Assembly (NCBI RefSeq): GCF_001693485.1
Contig: NZ_MAXC01000008.1
Coordinates: 112,151-176,150, forward strand
Reading direction: 5' to 3'
Origin: Bradyrhizobium sp. LMTR 3
GTDB lineage: Bacteria > Pseudomonadota > Alphaproteobacteria > Rhizobiales > Xanthobacteraceae
DNA length: 64,000 bases
The notes under the pieces are model-generated. The model was not told the DNA's origin. It did not search any database and saw nothing but the letters and a program-made list of their open reading frames with translations. Shown in pieces: positions 34,639 to 42,656 of this stretch (position 1 is its first letter; every line of letters begins with the position of its first letter). The translations under genes were made by a program, and so were the position numbers.

Positions 34639-35346
34639 GTGGCAAACAAGCCGAAGAGGTTGGGAATATGCCTGCTTGCGGGATTCACACTCTCTGTCTT
34701 GCTCCAGTGCAACATCCAATCGGCTTCTGCGCGTGAGGTTGATACTCGCGCCCGCTCGGAACGTTTCATTTCCCAGAAACGGGAGCTCCACAAGCGCGCC
34801 GCCACCGCGAACGCGCTTGTTTCCAATGAGGCGCCGATTGAATCGAAACCGGCGCCACAGTCGAATCGAAAGCCGGGATCGGGATCAGCAAAGGGCCCGT
34901 ACTACGTTGATTTCCGAGCCAGGACGGCGGCGAGCTGGGGACACGCTTTCGTCTGGTTCGGGAAGACAAGCGAGCGAGCAGTTGAAGTCGCGGGCCTCAC
35001 CCCTGCGGGAGACACTGCAGCTTATGTACTTGGTCATTTGCTGTGGGTGCCGTCCGAGACCACGGCAAGCTATGGCGATCTTGATCCGCAGTACTTGACC
35101 GCCAGTTACCGGGTTTACCTGAATGAGCCGGACGCAAAACGGGTTTTCGCATACATCAAGAAACTACAGGCGAACTCACCAGTCTGGAACGCCGAAACAA
35201 CCAATTGCACGGCGTTTATCGGTGACATCGCGGAGTTCATGGGACTAAAAGTTCCTCACCGCTGGCAGCGCCCTGAGGAGTACGTCAACAATCTCAAGGC
35301 GATGAATAGCGGGCGCCAGATAGTCCGCCTGTCGTCAGAACAATAG
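34639..35346 (+). CDS. Secreted conserved hypothetical, possible permuted papain-like fold
   Basis: The protein has 235 residues. The N-terminus has a hydrophobic signal ending in a lipoprotein-like cysteine region (LSVLLQCNIQSAS). The conserved part starts at about residue 80 (GPYYVDFRARTAASWGHAFV). A histidine in SWGHAFVWFG precedes a cysteine in ETTNCTAFIGDIAEFMGL, the order seen in permuted papain-like hydrolases (LRAT/DUF4105-like), so hydrolase activity is a possibility and no more. It starts with GTG at 34639. It is the last plus-strand gene before the vanillate-type operon. Confidence 0.65.
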   Translation: MANKPKRLGICLLAGFTLSVLLQCNIQSASAREVDTRARSERFISQKRELHKRAATANALVSNEAPIESKPAPQSNRKPGSGSAKGPYYVDFRARTAASWGHAFVWFGKTSERAVEVAGLTPAGDTAAYVLGHLLWVPSETTASYGDLDPQYLTASYRVYLNEPDAKRVFAYIKKLQANSPVWNAETTNCTAFIGDIAEFMGLKVPHRWQRPEEYVNNLKAMNSGRQIVRLSSEQ

Positions 35347-35394
35347 CTCGCGTTCGTCCTCCCGCTCCAGCCAGACCGGCGCCTGATCCAGGCG

Positions 35395-36375
35395 CTAGAC
35401 AGCCTCAGCCCTGTACAGCGTATCGATTGTAACGATGCCGATCGCGCGTGAGACGCAAGGGCAGATCTTGCGGTTGTCCTGCTTCTGCTGATCGCTGAAG
35501 AACACGTCCCGATGGTCGATCTCGCCCTCGACGGCGACGACGTCGACGGCGCAGACGCCGCATTCGCCGCGCTGGCAGTCCGATATCACCTCGAAGCCGG
35601 CGCCGTTAAGCGCATCCAGCATCGAGCTGTTCGGCGGCACGACCAGTTCGGTGTCCATATCCTTCAGCCGCACCCGGAATTCCGCTGTCGGCTTCAACCC
35701 GCTGGAGCCGAAAGTCTCGTAGCGAAGATCGGCGGGCGCGCGGCCTAAGTCATTCCAGATACGCCGCGCAGCTTCCAGCATCCGCATCGGCCCGCAGATG
35801 ACGGCGATGGCGTCGTCCGGCAGGGCGCGGAAGGTGGCTTCGAGATCGAGCCGCGCGCCTTCATCGGAGGCGTAGACGTTCAGCCGGTCGCCGAGCAGCG
35901 CCGAGAGTTCGTCGAGGAAGGCGGCATCGCCGCGCGATTTCACGGCATGGTGCAGCGGGGCGTCGATATTTCTGCGGCGGAGTGCGGCCGCGATGCCTGT
36001 CATCGGCGTGATACCGATGCCGCCGGCGATCAGGCAATAGTTTCGCCGCGTCCAATCGAGGTCCAGCAGCGAGCTCGGGTTGCAGGTTTCGATCCGCGCG
36101 CCAGCTCGCAAATTCCACATGCCGCGCGAGCCGCCGTGGCTATCCGGTGCCAGCCGCACCGCGATGCGATACGTGCCGGCGTCGTCGTTTTCCACCAGCG
36201 AATAGGAGCGCCGCGCCGGCTGTCCATCGATCAGCACGGAGACACCGATATGGCTGCCTGCCGGGTAGGGCGTGATATGACCGCTTTCAGGACGCAGGCG
36301 GAATTCGCGGATCGTCGGCGTCACGTCGCGGATAGATTCGATGGTGCACCAGCTCCATTGCTCGGCAAAACGCAT
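35395..36375 (-). CDS. vanB: Vanillate demethylase-type oxidoreductase (VanB-like)
   Basis: The protein has 326 residues. It is the reductase partner of a Rieske oxygenase: an FMN- or FAD-binding domain (ARRSYSLVENDDAGTYRIAV), an NAD domain (LIAGGIGITPMTGIAAAL, then CGPMRMLEAA) and a C-terminal plant-type [2Fe-2S] ferredoxin with Cys ligands in SDCQRGECGVCAVDV and ICPCVSRA. It passes electrons from NADH to the VanA-like oxygenase encoded upstream. It follows the GntR gene by nine bases on the same strand, so the three genes form one operon. The gene name is by analogy; the substrate is not proven to be vanillate. Confidence 0.82.
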   Translation of the reverse strand: MRFAEQWSWCTIESIRDVTPTIREFRLRPESGHITPYPAGSHIGVSVLIDGQPARRSYSLVENDDAGTYRIAVRLAPDSHGGSRGMWNLRAGARIETCNPSSLLDLDWTRRNYCLIAGGIGITPMTGIAAALRRRNIDAPLHHAVKSRGDAAFLDELSALLGDRLNVYASDEGARLDLEATFRALPDDAIAVICGPMRMLEAARRIWNDLGRAPADLRYETFGSSGLKPTAEFRVRLKDMDTELVVPPNSSMLDALNGAGFEVISDCQRGECGVCAVDVVAVEGEIDHRDVFFSDQQKQDNRKICPCVSRAIGIVTIDTLYRAEAV

Positions 36376-36384
36376 GGGCTACCT

Positions 36385-37137
36385 CTATTCGACTGGCGAT
36401 TTCAAAAGGGCGAGCGCGGGCAGCAAATCGAGATGCGTGCGGTTTCGGATCGCGAGCCGCAGGTTGCGCGCGGCGAGGCGGGAATGTTCGCGCATCACGG
36501 CTTCGGCCCGCGCGCCCTCGCGGTTCTCGATCGCATCGACCACGACGCGGTGATGATCCTGCCCGATCAGCAGAATCTGATGCGCTTCCGGCAGCGCCGA
36601 CTGCGCCATCACGAACGCGCTTGGCGAAGCGAACGGCAGCGCCGAGACGCGGTCGATCTCCCGGATCAGCGGCGCGCTGGCAGACAATTCGTTCAGCAGC
36701 GCGTGAAACCGCGCGTTCATCGTCACATAGGCGGAAAAGGCTTCGACCGAAATCGGGTCCTGCCGAACCAGTTGGTCGAGATCGGCAAGGCACTCCTTGA
36801 GCGGCTCGAGGCTGCGCGCGCCGACGCCGCGCTCGGCCGCAAAGCGCGCGGCGAGGCCCTCCAGCGTGCCGCGCAGCTCGATCGAATCCAGAATGTCGCG
36901 CTCGGTGAAGGCTTTCACCATGAAGCCGCCGGAAGGAATCGCCTGCAGCAGGCCTTCGTCCTCCAGCCGGACCAGCGCCAGCCGCACCGGGGTCCGCGAC
37001 ACGCCGGTGATGTCGACCGCCTGCAATTCGGAGATGCGCTCGCCCGGTCGCAGCCGCCCGGACAGGATCATGTCGCGCAGCGCGAGCTGCGCCCGCACGG
37101 TCTGCGACACGGAACGTTCGACGTCGCGCTCGCTCAT
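36385..37137 (-). CDS. GntR family regulator, FCD type
   Basis: The protein has 250 residues. The N-terminal winged helix (LRDMILSGRLRPGERISELQ, DITGVSRTPVRLALVRLEDE) is the GntR DNA-binding domain. The C-terminal all-helical FCD domain (GTLEGLAARFAAERGVGARS onward, ending HSRLAARNLRL) binds metal and a small acid. The gene lies between the oxygenase and reductase genes, four bases after the former and nine before the latter. It is therefore the likely VanR-type regulator of this operon, and GTATAC sites of the kind used by the FCD family lie upstream of the operon. Confidence 0.87.
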   Translation of the reverse strand: MSERDVERSVSQTVRAQLALRDMILSGRLRPGERISELQAVDITGVSRTPVRLALVRLEDEGLLQAIPSGGFMVKAFTERDILDSIELRGTLEGLAARFAAERGVGARSLEPLKECLADLDQLVRQDPISVEAFSAYVTMNARFHALLNELSASAPLIREIDRVSALPFASPSAFVMAQSALPEAHQILLIGQDHHRVVVDAIENREGARAEAVMREHSRLAARNLRLAIRNRTHLDLLPALALLKSPVE

Positions 37138-37141
37138 TTCC

Positions 37142-38191
37142 TCACTCCGCAGCCTGCATGGTCTGCGGTGTGCTCTCGCGCGCCACCATCCGGTCGATCA
37201 CGCGCCGCGCCCACATCGCCCCCGCATCGATGTTGAGATTGTAGAACGTGCGATCCGGATTCTCGTCCATCGCGCGCTGCTGCGCTTCGAGGATGATTTC
37301 ATCCTCGTGGAAGATGTTCGACACGCCTTCGCGAATTTCGGTGGTCAGTTTCTGTTCGGTCGTCCGGTAATTGCGGACGAAGGCCCAGAAATAATGACAG
37401 GTGGTGTCGGTTTCCGGCGTCATGGTGTTGAGCACAAAGCCGTTGACGCCCTGCGAGCGGTCGCCTTCCGGCGCGCCGGTGCCGGCGGGCGCGACGCCGA
37501 CGTCGATATTGACGGTGCCGGGCGCCTGAAAATGGATGATCTGCCAGCGGTCGACCGGTCCGGGCTTTTGCAACTGCGCGGCCCAGAACGGCGGCGCGTC
37601 GATGCCCTTCATCCAGCGCGTCACGGTGACCGTTTTGTCGCCATGGGTGACGTCGAACGGGGCTTCGGCGACGTGATCATTGCCGATGCTGGAGCCATGC
37701 ACGAAGGTCTCGTGGGTGAGGTCCATCAGATTATCGACCACGAGGCGGTAGTCGCATTTGACGTGAATGGTCTTGCCGTCGCCCGCCCAGGCCGGATCGT
37801 CGTTCCAGTGCATGTCAGGCACCAGCGCGGGATCGGCCAGTGCCGAGTCGCCCATCCACAGCCAGATGAAACGGTGGCGTTCGATCACGGGGTATGAGCG
37901 CACGCAGGCGGACGGGTTGATGGTCTCCTGCGAGGGCATGTAGGTGCAGCGGCCCTGCGCGTTGAACTTCAGCCCGTGATAGCCGCAGACCACGGTGTCG
38001 CCGTCGAGCCGTCCTTTCGAGAGCGGCACCAGGCGGTGCCAGCAGGCGTCCTCGAGCGCGCAGACCCGCCCGTTGGACTGGCGGTACATCACGACATGCT
38101 TGCCGCAGATCGTACGCGGAAACAGCGCGCGCTTGATATCGACGTCCCAGGCGGCGGCGTACCAGGCATTGAGCGGGAATGAGGACGGCAT
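37142..38191 (-). CDS. vanA: Rieske oxygenase, vanillate O-demethylase-like (VanA-like)
   Basis: This 349-residue oxygenase has Rieske ligands Cys50, His52, Cys69 and His72 (CWHRLVPLSK...CGYHG). The mononuclear iron site is in DNLMDLTHETFVHG, with His160 and His165 and the bridging Asp157. The family removes methyl groups from methoxylated aromatics such as vanillate, giving a hydroxyl and formaldehyde. It is the first gene of a three-gene operon with the GntR regulator and the reductase. The start MPSSFPLNAWYAAAW is typical. A divergent O-methyltransferase gene shares its control region. The exact substrate is unproven. Confidence 0.85.
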   Translation of the reverse strand: MPSSFPLNAWYAAAWDVDIKRALFPRTICGKHVVMYRQSNGRVCALEDACWHRLVPLSKGRLDGDTVVCGYHGLKFNAQGRCTYMPSQETINPSACVRSYPVIERHRFIWLWMGDSALADPALVPDMHWNDDPAWAGDGKTIHVKCDYRLVVDNLMDLTHETFVHGSSIGNDHVAEAPFDVTHGDKTVTVTRWMKGIDAPPFWAAQLQKPGPVDRWQIIHFQAPGTVNIDVGVAPAGTGAPEGDRSQGVNGFVLNTMTPETDTTCHYFWAFVRNYRTTEQKLTTEIREGVSNIFHEDEIILEAQQRAMDENPDRTFYNLNIDAGAMWARRVIDRMVARESTPQTMQAAE

Positions 38192-38217
38192 GGCTGCACT
38201 CCTTGTTGAGTGCAGTA

Positions 38218-38288
38218 TGTATACAGAAAACGCGGAGAGCTTGCAAATGGTGCGATATAAAGGTGTTAAATTACCGCTAAAGTATACA
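38218..38288. promoter_or_regulatory. Paired GTATAC operator sites, likely GntR-FCD binding
   Basis: A perfect palindrome TGTATACA is at 38218-38225, and a second site AGTATACAT centres at 38284-38285. The centres are 63 bp apart, six helical turns. Both lie between the divergent oxygenase and O-methyltransferase genes, the first 26 bases upstream of the oxygenase start. FCD-type GntR proteins commonly bind palindromes of this type, so the operon's own regulator is the obvious candidate. Binding is inferred. Confidence 0.5.
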
Positions 38289-38369
38289 TCTGTTCTGTGA
38301 ATTATCTCATTTCGCCTGCTCCCGGTTTGCGATCACCTGCCGCAAAACAATGCGGAGATAGGAGGCGCG

Positions 38370-39386
38370 ATGTCATCGCAAGTATTGGCCCTCAGGCTTT
38401 TCGACCTCATACAGTCGCACCGTGTGACCGCAGTGATCTACGTCGCCGCCAGACTCGGGCTCGCCGAGTTGTTGAGCTACGGGCCGCAGACGGTCGGCAA
38501 GCTCGCCAAGGCAACCGGGGCAGATGAACGGGCGCTTGGCCGCCTGCTCACCGCACTCTCCACCCTAGGCATCTGTTCGCGTAGCGGCGAAGATCGCTAT
38601 GCGTTGACGGACATGGGGGCCTGCCTCGACAGCTCCGCAAAGCATTCGGTCAAGGGCTGGGCAATCCTTGAGACCGAACTGCTTGCAAAATCCTGGAGCG
38701 GAATGCTTGAATCCATCATGACCGGCAAGACCGCAGCGCAACTGCAAGGCGTCGATGACAGCTTCGAGTTGATGGGCCGGACGCCAGAGATTGTAGACAA
38801 GTTCAACGTGGCGATGGTGGAGCTTACTCGTCTTGTGACACCGGATGTCCTTCAGTCCTATGACTTCAGCGGGATACGCCGTTTGATGGACGTGGGCGGC
38901 GGATCCGGCGAATTGCTCGGCGCCATCGCGCAGCAAAACCGGAACCTGCGCGGAACTGTTTTCGACCTTCCGAGATGTGCCGAGGCCGCGAGCAGGCATC
39001 TCAGGCAGATCGGTGTCGATGACCGCGTGGAATTTGTGGCCGGCGATTTCTTCGAGGCCGTGCCGGCGGTCGCCGATGCGATCATTCTCAAGAGCATCAT
39101 TCACGACTGGGATGATGCGCGCAGTATCGCGATCCTGCAAAACTGTCGCAAGGCGCTCCCGGGCGAAGGCAAGCTGCTTCTGGTGGAGCGGCTGATGCCG
39201 GAGACGCCAACCATGGCGGACGAGGACAGAGAGCAGGCGCTGAGTGATCTGAACATGCTTCGCGGGCCTGGAGGGCTCGAGCGCACCGAGCGACAGTACC
39301 GCGAATTGCTCGACCAGAGCGGCTTCGATCTGGTCACGAGTTATCCGGCCGGCCGCTTCAATCTGATTGAGGCGCGTGTTGCCTAG
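38370..39386 (+). CDS. SAM-dependent O-methyltransferase, dimerisation-domain type
   Basis: The protein has 338 residues. A helix-rich N-terminal dimerisation domain (YVAARLGLAELLSYGPQTVG) precedes the catalytic SAM fold with the GxGxG motif RLMDVGGGSGELLGAI. A catalytic-type His follows in KSIIHDWDD, the family's HDW-D motif. This is the small-molecule O-methyltransferase family (PF00891). The ribosome site GGAGATAGGAGG precedes the ATG. It is divergent from the demethylase-like operon, so methylation and demethylation genes share a control region. The substrate is unknown. Confidence 0.87.
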   Translation: MSSQVLALRLFDLIQSHRVTAVIYVAARLGLAELLSYGPQTVGKLAKATGADERALGRLLTALSTLGICSRSGEDRYALTDMGACLDSSAKHSVKGWAILETELLAKSWSGMLESIMTGKTAAQLQGVDDSFELMGRTPEIVDKFNVAMVELTRLVTPDVLQSYDFSGIRRLMDVGGGSGELLGAIAQQNRNLRGTVFDLPRCAEAASRHLRQIGVDDRVEFVAGDFFEAVPAVADAIILKSIIHDWDDARSIAILQNCRKALPGEGKLLLVERLMPETPTMADEDREQALSDLNMLRGPGGLERTERQYRELLDQSGFDLVTSYPAGRFNLIEARVA

Positions 39387-39424
39387 GGGACGCCGGGTGA
39401 GGGCCCGGATCGGTCCGCAAACTC

Positions 39425-39476
39425 GTCATGCCGGGCTTGCCGCCTTCTAAAGCTTGGCGACAAGCCCGGCCATGAC
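39425..39476. repeat. Palindromic intergenic repeat, family C (copy 2, short)
   Basis: GTCATGCCGGGCTTG at the left pairs with CAAGCCCGGCCATGAC at the right. It is a short version of the element at 10385-10476. It follows the O-methyltransferase gene. Confidence 0.7.
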
Positions 39477-39521
39477 CGGTGGAGAGTTGCGCATACCGCG
39501 TGAGGTGAGCACGCTGCTCAG

Positions 39522-39692
39522 GCTCCCTCCCCCCTTGCGGGGGAGGGCTGGGGAGAGGGGTAAGCCCCGGGCGAGATGATCGATAAGCGCACGGCTTTCT
39601 CAATCACGGTCATTCGTCGAAAAGACCCACACGGAGAGAGCATGCCGTGCGGCACCCCTCTCCCTAACCCTCCCCCGCAAGGGGGGAGGGAA
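39522..39692. repeat. Palindromic repeat, family D variant
   Basis: GCTCCCTCCCCCCTTGCGGG at the left is inverted by CCCCCGCAAGGGGGGAGGGA at the right, with GGGAGAGGGGTAAG / CCCCTCTCCCTAACC inside. Together with the shorter element before it, this explains most of 39387-39747, where I see no gene. Confidence 0.75.
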
Positions 39693-39747
39693 CCCTATCG
39701 CCGGTGCATCCCTCACAGCATTTGATACCGCTCACCCAGCGCCAACC

Positions 39748-41250
39748 TCAGCCGTAAACGAACGCCTTGTCCTTGAGGTCGATGGCCGGAAACTCATCCT
39801 TTTCCGCCCAGTAGTCCTGGTTGTGCTGCCATTCCGGCTTGTCGCCGCGCTTGGGCAGCAGATGCATGCCGCGCATCATGTAGCCGGGATTGAAATTCTC
39901 CGGATCGATCCACGGCAACAGCGGCATGTTGTGGTCTTCGGGACGAAGCTGCGGCGTCACTTTTTTCACGCCGGTCTCTTTCATGTGCGTGAGCAGCCGG
40001 CAGACGAAGTCGGCGACGAGATCGACGCGCAGCGTCCAGCTCGCGCGGAAATAGCCGAATACCCAGACGAGGTTGGGTACGCCGGTGAACATCATGCCGC
40101 GATAGGTCACGGTATCGGCGAAGTCGAGCGGCTTGCCATCGATGGCAAACTCGATGTCGCCGTTGGCGCAGAGGTTGAAGCCGGTCGCGGTAACGATGAT
40201 GTCGGCTTCCAGCTCCTTGCCGGATTTCAGCAGGATTCCCTTCTCTGTGAAGCGGTCGATCTCGTCGGTAACGACGGAGGCCTTGCCGGACTTGATGCCC
40301 TGGAACAGGTCGCCGTCGGGAATGAAGGCGATGCGCTGCCGCCACGGCCGGTATTTTGGCGTGAAGTGGGTTGCGATGTCGTAGTCCTTGCCGAGATAGG
40401 CTTCGACCGCCGACAACAGATCCTTCTTGGCCGCTTCCGGCTCATTGAACGTCTTGCGCGTGAACGCGTCCTGATCGAACAGGATCTTTCGCCGCGTGAT
40501 TTCGTGAATCCAGGTTTCGTCGACCTGTAGTTTCCGCAGCTCCTCGGCGATCTCAATCGCATTGCGCCCGGTGCGAAAATACGTCGGCGAACGCTGCAGC
40601 ATGGTGACATGGGCGCAGTCGGGAGCCAGCGCCGGGATCAGCGTCGCCGCGGTAGCACCCGAGCCGATCACGACGACGCGCTTGTTCCTGTAATCGAGGT
40701 CTTCAGGCCATTTCTGTGGATGAACGATCGGGCCCTTGAACTTGGCCATGTCCTTCCACTCCGGCGTATAACCCTCGGTGTGGCGGTAGTAGCCCTGACA
40801 CATCCAGAAGAAATTGGTGGTGAAGCGCAGCCTCTCGCCGGTGTCGGTGCGCGTGGCCTCGATGGTCCAGAGGTTTTCCTCGCTCGACCATTTCGCTGAA
40901 GTGATGGTGTGCCGGTAGCGGATGTGCCGGGCGAGATCGTTCTCCTCGATCACCTCGCCCATGTATTTGAGGATTTCCTTGGCACTGGCGATCGGCGCAG
41001 TGGTCCACGGCTTGAAGCGGTAGCCGAAGGTGTGGAGATCGCTGTCGGAGCGGATGCCGGGATAGCGATGGGTGGTCCAGGTGCCGCCGAAGGTTTTTTG
41101 CGCTTCGAGCGCGACGAACGTCGTTCCCGGGCACTGCGTGGTGAGGTGATAGGCCGCTCCCACGCCGGAGATGCCGGCACCGGCGATCAGGACGTCGAAA
41201 TGCTCGGTCGTGCGGGGTGACGCTGCGTCGATCTGGCTTTGAACGTTCAT
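39748..41250 (-). CDS. Flavin-containing monooxygenase, Baeyer-Villiger type
   Basis: The protein has 500 residues. It has the FAD motif DVLIAGAGISGVGAAYHL, the NADPH motif VVVIGSGATAATLIPALA, and a Baeyer-Villiger-type signature FKGPIVHPQKWP (the fingerprint usually reads FxGxxxHTxxWP; here HP replaces HT). WVFGYFRASWTLRVDLVADF is also typical of the class. Members insert oxygen into ketones or oxidise nitrogen or sulfur compounds. It could act on products of the adjacent aromatic pathway, but there is no direct evidence. The stop lies near a family D repeat; the start follows a terminator for moxR. Confidence 0.86.
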   Translation of the reverse strand: MNVQSQIDAASPRTTEHFDVLIAGAGISGVGAAYHLTTQCPGTTFVALEAQKTFGGTWTTHRYPGIRSDSDLHTFGYRFKPWTTAPIASAKEILKYMGEVIEENDLARHIRYRHTITSAKWSSEENLWTIEATRTDTGERLRFTTNFFWMCQGYYRHTEGYTPEWKDMAKFKGPIVHPQKWPEDLDYRNKRVVVIGSGATAATLIPALAPDCAHVTMLQRSPTYFRTGRNAIEIAEELRKLQVDETWIHEITRRKILFDQDAFTRKTFNEPEAAKKDLLSAVEAYLGKDYDIATHFTPKYRPWRQRIAFIPDGDLFQGIKSGKASVVTDEIDRFTEKGILLKSGKELEADIIVTATGFNLCANGDIEFAIDGKPLDFADTVTYRGMMFTGVPNLVWVFGYFRASWTLRVDLVADFVCRLLTHMKETGVKKVTPQLRPEDHNMPLLPWIDPENFNPGYMMRGMHLLPKRGDKPEWQHNQDYWAEKDEFPAIDLKDKAFVYG

Positions 41251-41280
41251 CTTCCCTGTTCTTTTTTCGTTGGTGTTTTG

Positions 41281-41316
41281 CGAAAAGCAAAACGCCAGAA
41301 CCTCAGGTTCTGGCGT
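41281..41316 (-). terminator. Rho-independent terminator of the moxR gene
   Basis: On the minus strand ACGCCAGAACC and GGTTCTGGCGT form an 11-bp stem with a three-base loop, followed by TTTTGCTTTT. It lies between the moxR stop at 41332 and the monooxygenase start at 41250, so the two genes are probably separate units. Confidence 0.75.
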
Positions 41317-41331
41317 CGCGGTCGTCGGCGA

Positions 41332-42174
41332 TTACACTTCGCGTCGGCTGAGGAACGCCAGCCGCTCGAACAGGTGCACGTCCTGTTCGTTCTTCAAGAG
41401 AGCGCCGTGCAGCGGCGGAATCAGCTTGCGCGGATCGCGCTCCCGCAGCATTTCCGGGGTGATGTCCTCGTTCAGCAACAGCTTGAGCCAGTCGAGCAGC
41501 TCCGAGGTCGAGGGCTTCTTCTTCAGACCCGGCACTTCGCGCACCTCGAAGAAGATGCGCAAGGCTTCCTCCACCAGGCGCTTCTTGATGCCGGGGAAGT
41601 GCACGTCGACGATCCGGCCCATGGTGTCGGCGTCGGGAAACTTGATGTAATGGAAGAAGCAGCGGCGCAGGAACGCGTCCGGCAGTTCCTTTTCGTTGTT
41701 CGAGGTGATCATCACGATCGGGCGCAGGCTCGCCTTGATGTTCTCGCCGGTCTCGTAGACGAAGAACTCCATGCGATCGAGTTCGAGCAGGAGGTCGTTC
41801 GGAAACTCGATATCGGCCTTGTCGATCTCGTCGATCAAAAGCACCGGGCGCTTGTCGTGCGTAAACGCTTCCCACAATTTGCCGCGCTTGATGTAGTTGG
41901 AGATGTCGGAAACCCTGCTATCGCCGAGCTGGCTGTCGCGCAGCCGCGACACCGCGTCGTATTCGTATAGGCCCTGCTGCGCCTTGGTGGTTGACTTGAT
42001 GTGCCAGGTCAGAAGCGGCGCGCCGAGCGCCTTGGCGACTTCCTCCGCCAGCACGGTCTTGCCGGTGCCGGGCTCGCCCTTGATCAGCAGCGGGCGCTCG
42101 AGCACGATCGAGGCGTTGACGGCGACCTTGAGGTCGTCGGTGGCGACATAGTCCTTGGTGCCGGTAAATTTCAT
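41332..42174 (-). CDS. MoxR-type AAA+ ATPase
   Basis: The protein has 280 residues. The P-loop is LIKGEPGTGKTVLAEEVAKA and Walker B is VLLIDEIDKAD. ITSNNEKELPDAFLRRCFFH contains the sensor 1 and arginine-finger region. Members act as chaperones that, with a VWA-domain partner, insert metals or assemble enzymes. Such a partner is encoded divergently at 42657, beyond a small membrane protein gene. It is cytoplasmic and of normal length. The ATG is at 42174. Confidence 0.9.
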   Translation of the reverse strand: MKFTGTKDYVATDDLKVAVNASIVLERPLLIKGEPGTGKTVLAEEVAKALGAPLLTWHIKSTTKAQQGLYEYDAVSRLRDSQLGDSRVSDISNYIKRGKLWEAFTHDKRPVLLIDEIDKADIEFPNDLLLELDRMEFFVYETGENIKASLRPIVMITSNNEKELPDAFLRRCFFHYIKFPDADTMGRIVDVHFPGIKKRLVEEALRIFFEVREVPGLKKKPSTSELLDWLKLLLNEDITPEMLRERDPRKLIPPLHGALLKNEQDVHLFERLAFLSRREV

Positions 42175-42224
42175 CTATCCGTTTGCCTTGTTGTTCGTTC
42201 GTCAGCCGCTCGCGGCCTGAACAG

Positions 42225-42249
42225 TAAACGACCGCCGGTCCGGCGGTCG
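42225..42249 (-). terminator. Terminator-like hairpin after the GlsB-type gene
   Basis: CGACCGCCGG and CCGGCGGTCG pair over ten bases around one unpaired base, followed by TTTAC on the minus strand. The T tract is short, so termination is likely but weak. It lies 24 bases downstream of the stop of the small membrane protein gene. Confidence 0.55.
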
Positions 42250-42272
42250 CGATTGGAGTTGCTGCGGCTTCG

Positions 42273-42515
42273 TCAGCGTCTGATCAGCGACAGGATCACC
42301 AGGATGATCACCGCGCCGATGGTGGCGTTGACGATATCGCGGACCCAGCCAGCGCCGAGGCTGACGCCGAGCTGCGGCAACAGCCAGCTCGCCAGCAGCG
42401 CGCCGATGATGCCGATCACGATATTGCCGATCAGCCCGAAGCCTGCGCCGCGCACGATCAACCCGGCAAGCCAGCCCGCAATACCGCCGATGATCAGCGC
42501 CGCTACGATTCCCAT
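42273..42515 (-). CDS. GlsB/YeaQ/YmgE family small membrane protein
   Basis: This 80-residue protein has three hydrophobic segments with Gly/Ile-rich composition: MGIVAALIIGGIAGWLAGLI, NIVIGIIGALLASWLLPQLG and ATIGAVIILVILSLI. The IGGIAGWLAG start and the final LIRR are typical. It belongs to the stress-response transglycosylase-associated membrane protein group (PF04226), function unknown. It lies between moxR and the divergent VWA gene. Confidence 0.9.
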   Translation of the reverse strand: MGIVAALIIGGIAGWLAGLIVRGAGFGLIGNIVIGIIGALLASWLLPQLGVSLGAGWVRDIVNATIGAVIILVILSLIRR

Positions 42516-42656
42516 TGAATTTCCCCTGCCGGAATAAGCCTTTTACAGGTCAATTGTAATTGAAAAAGCCTCCCGGTCTAGGCCTGACAGCTATGCGCCG
42601 GCCTTTGGCACGCGCGGGCCCTTGACGTGTGCGGCGGGGCGGGCAATCTGTATTCC

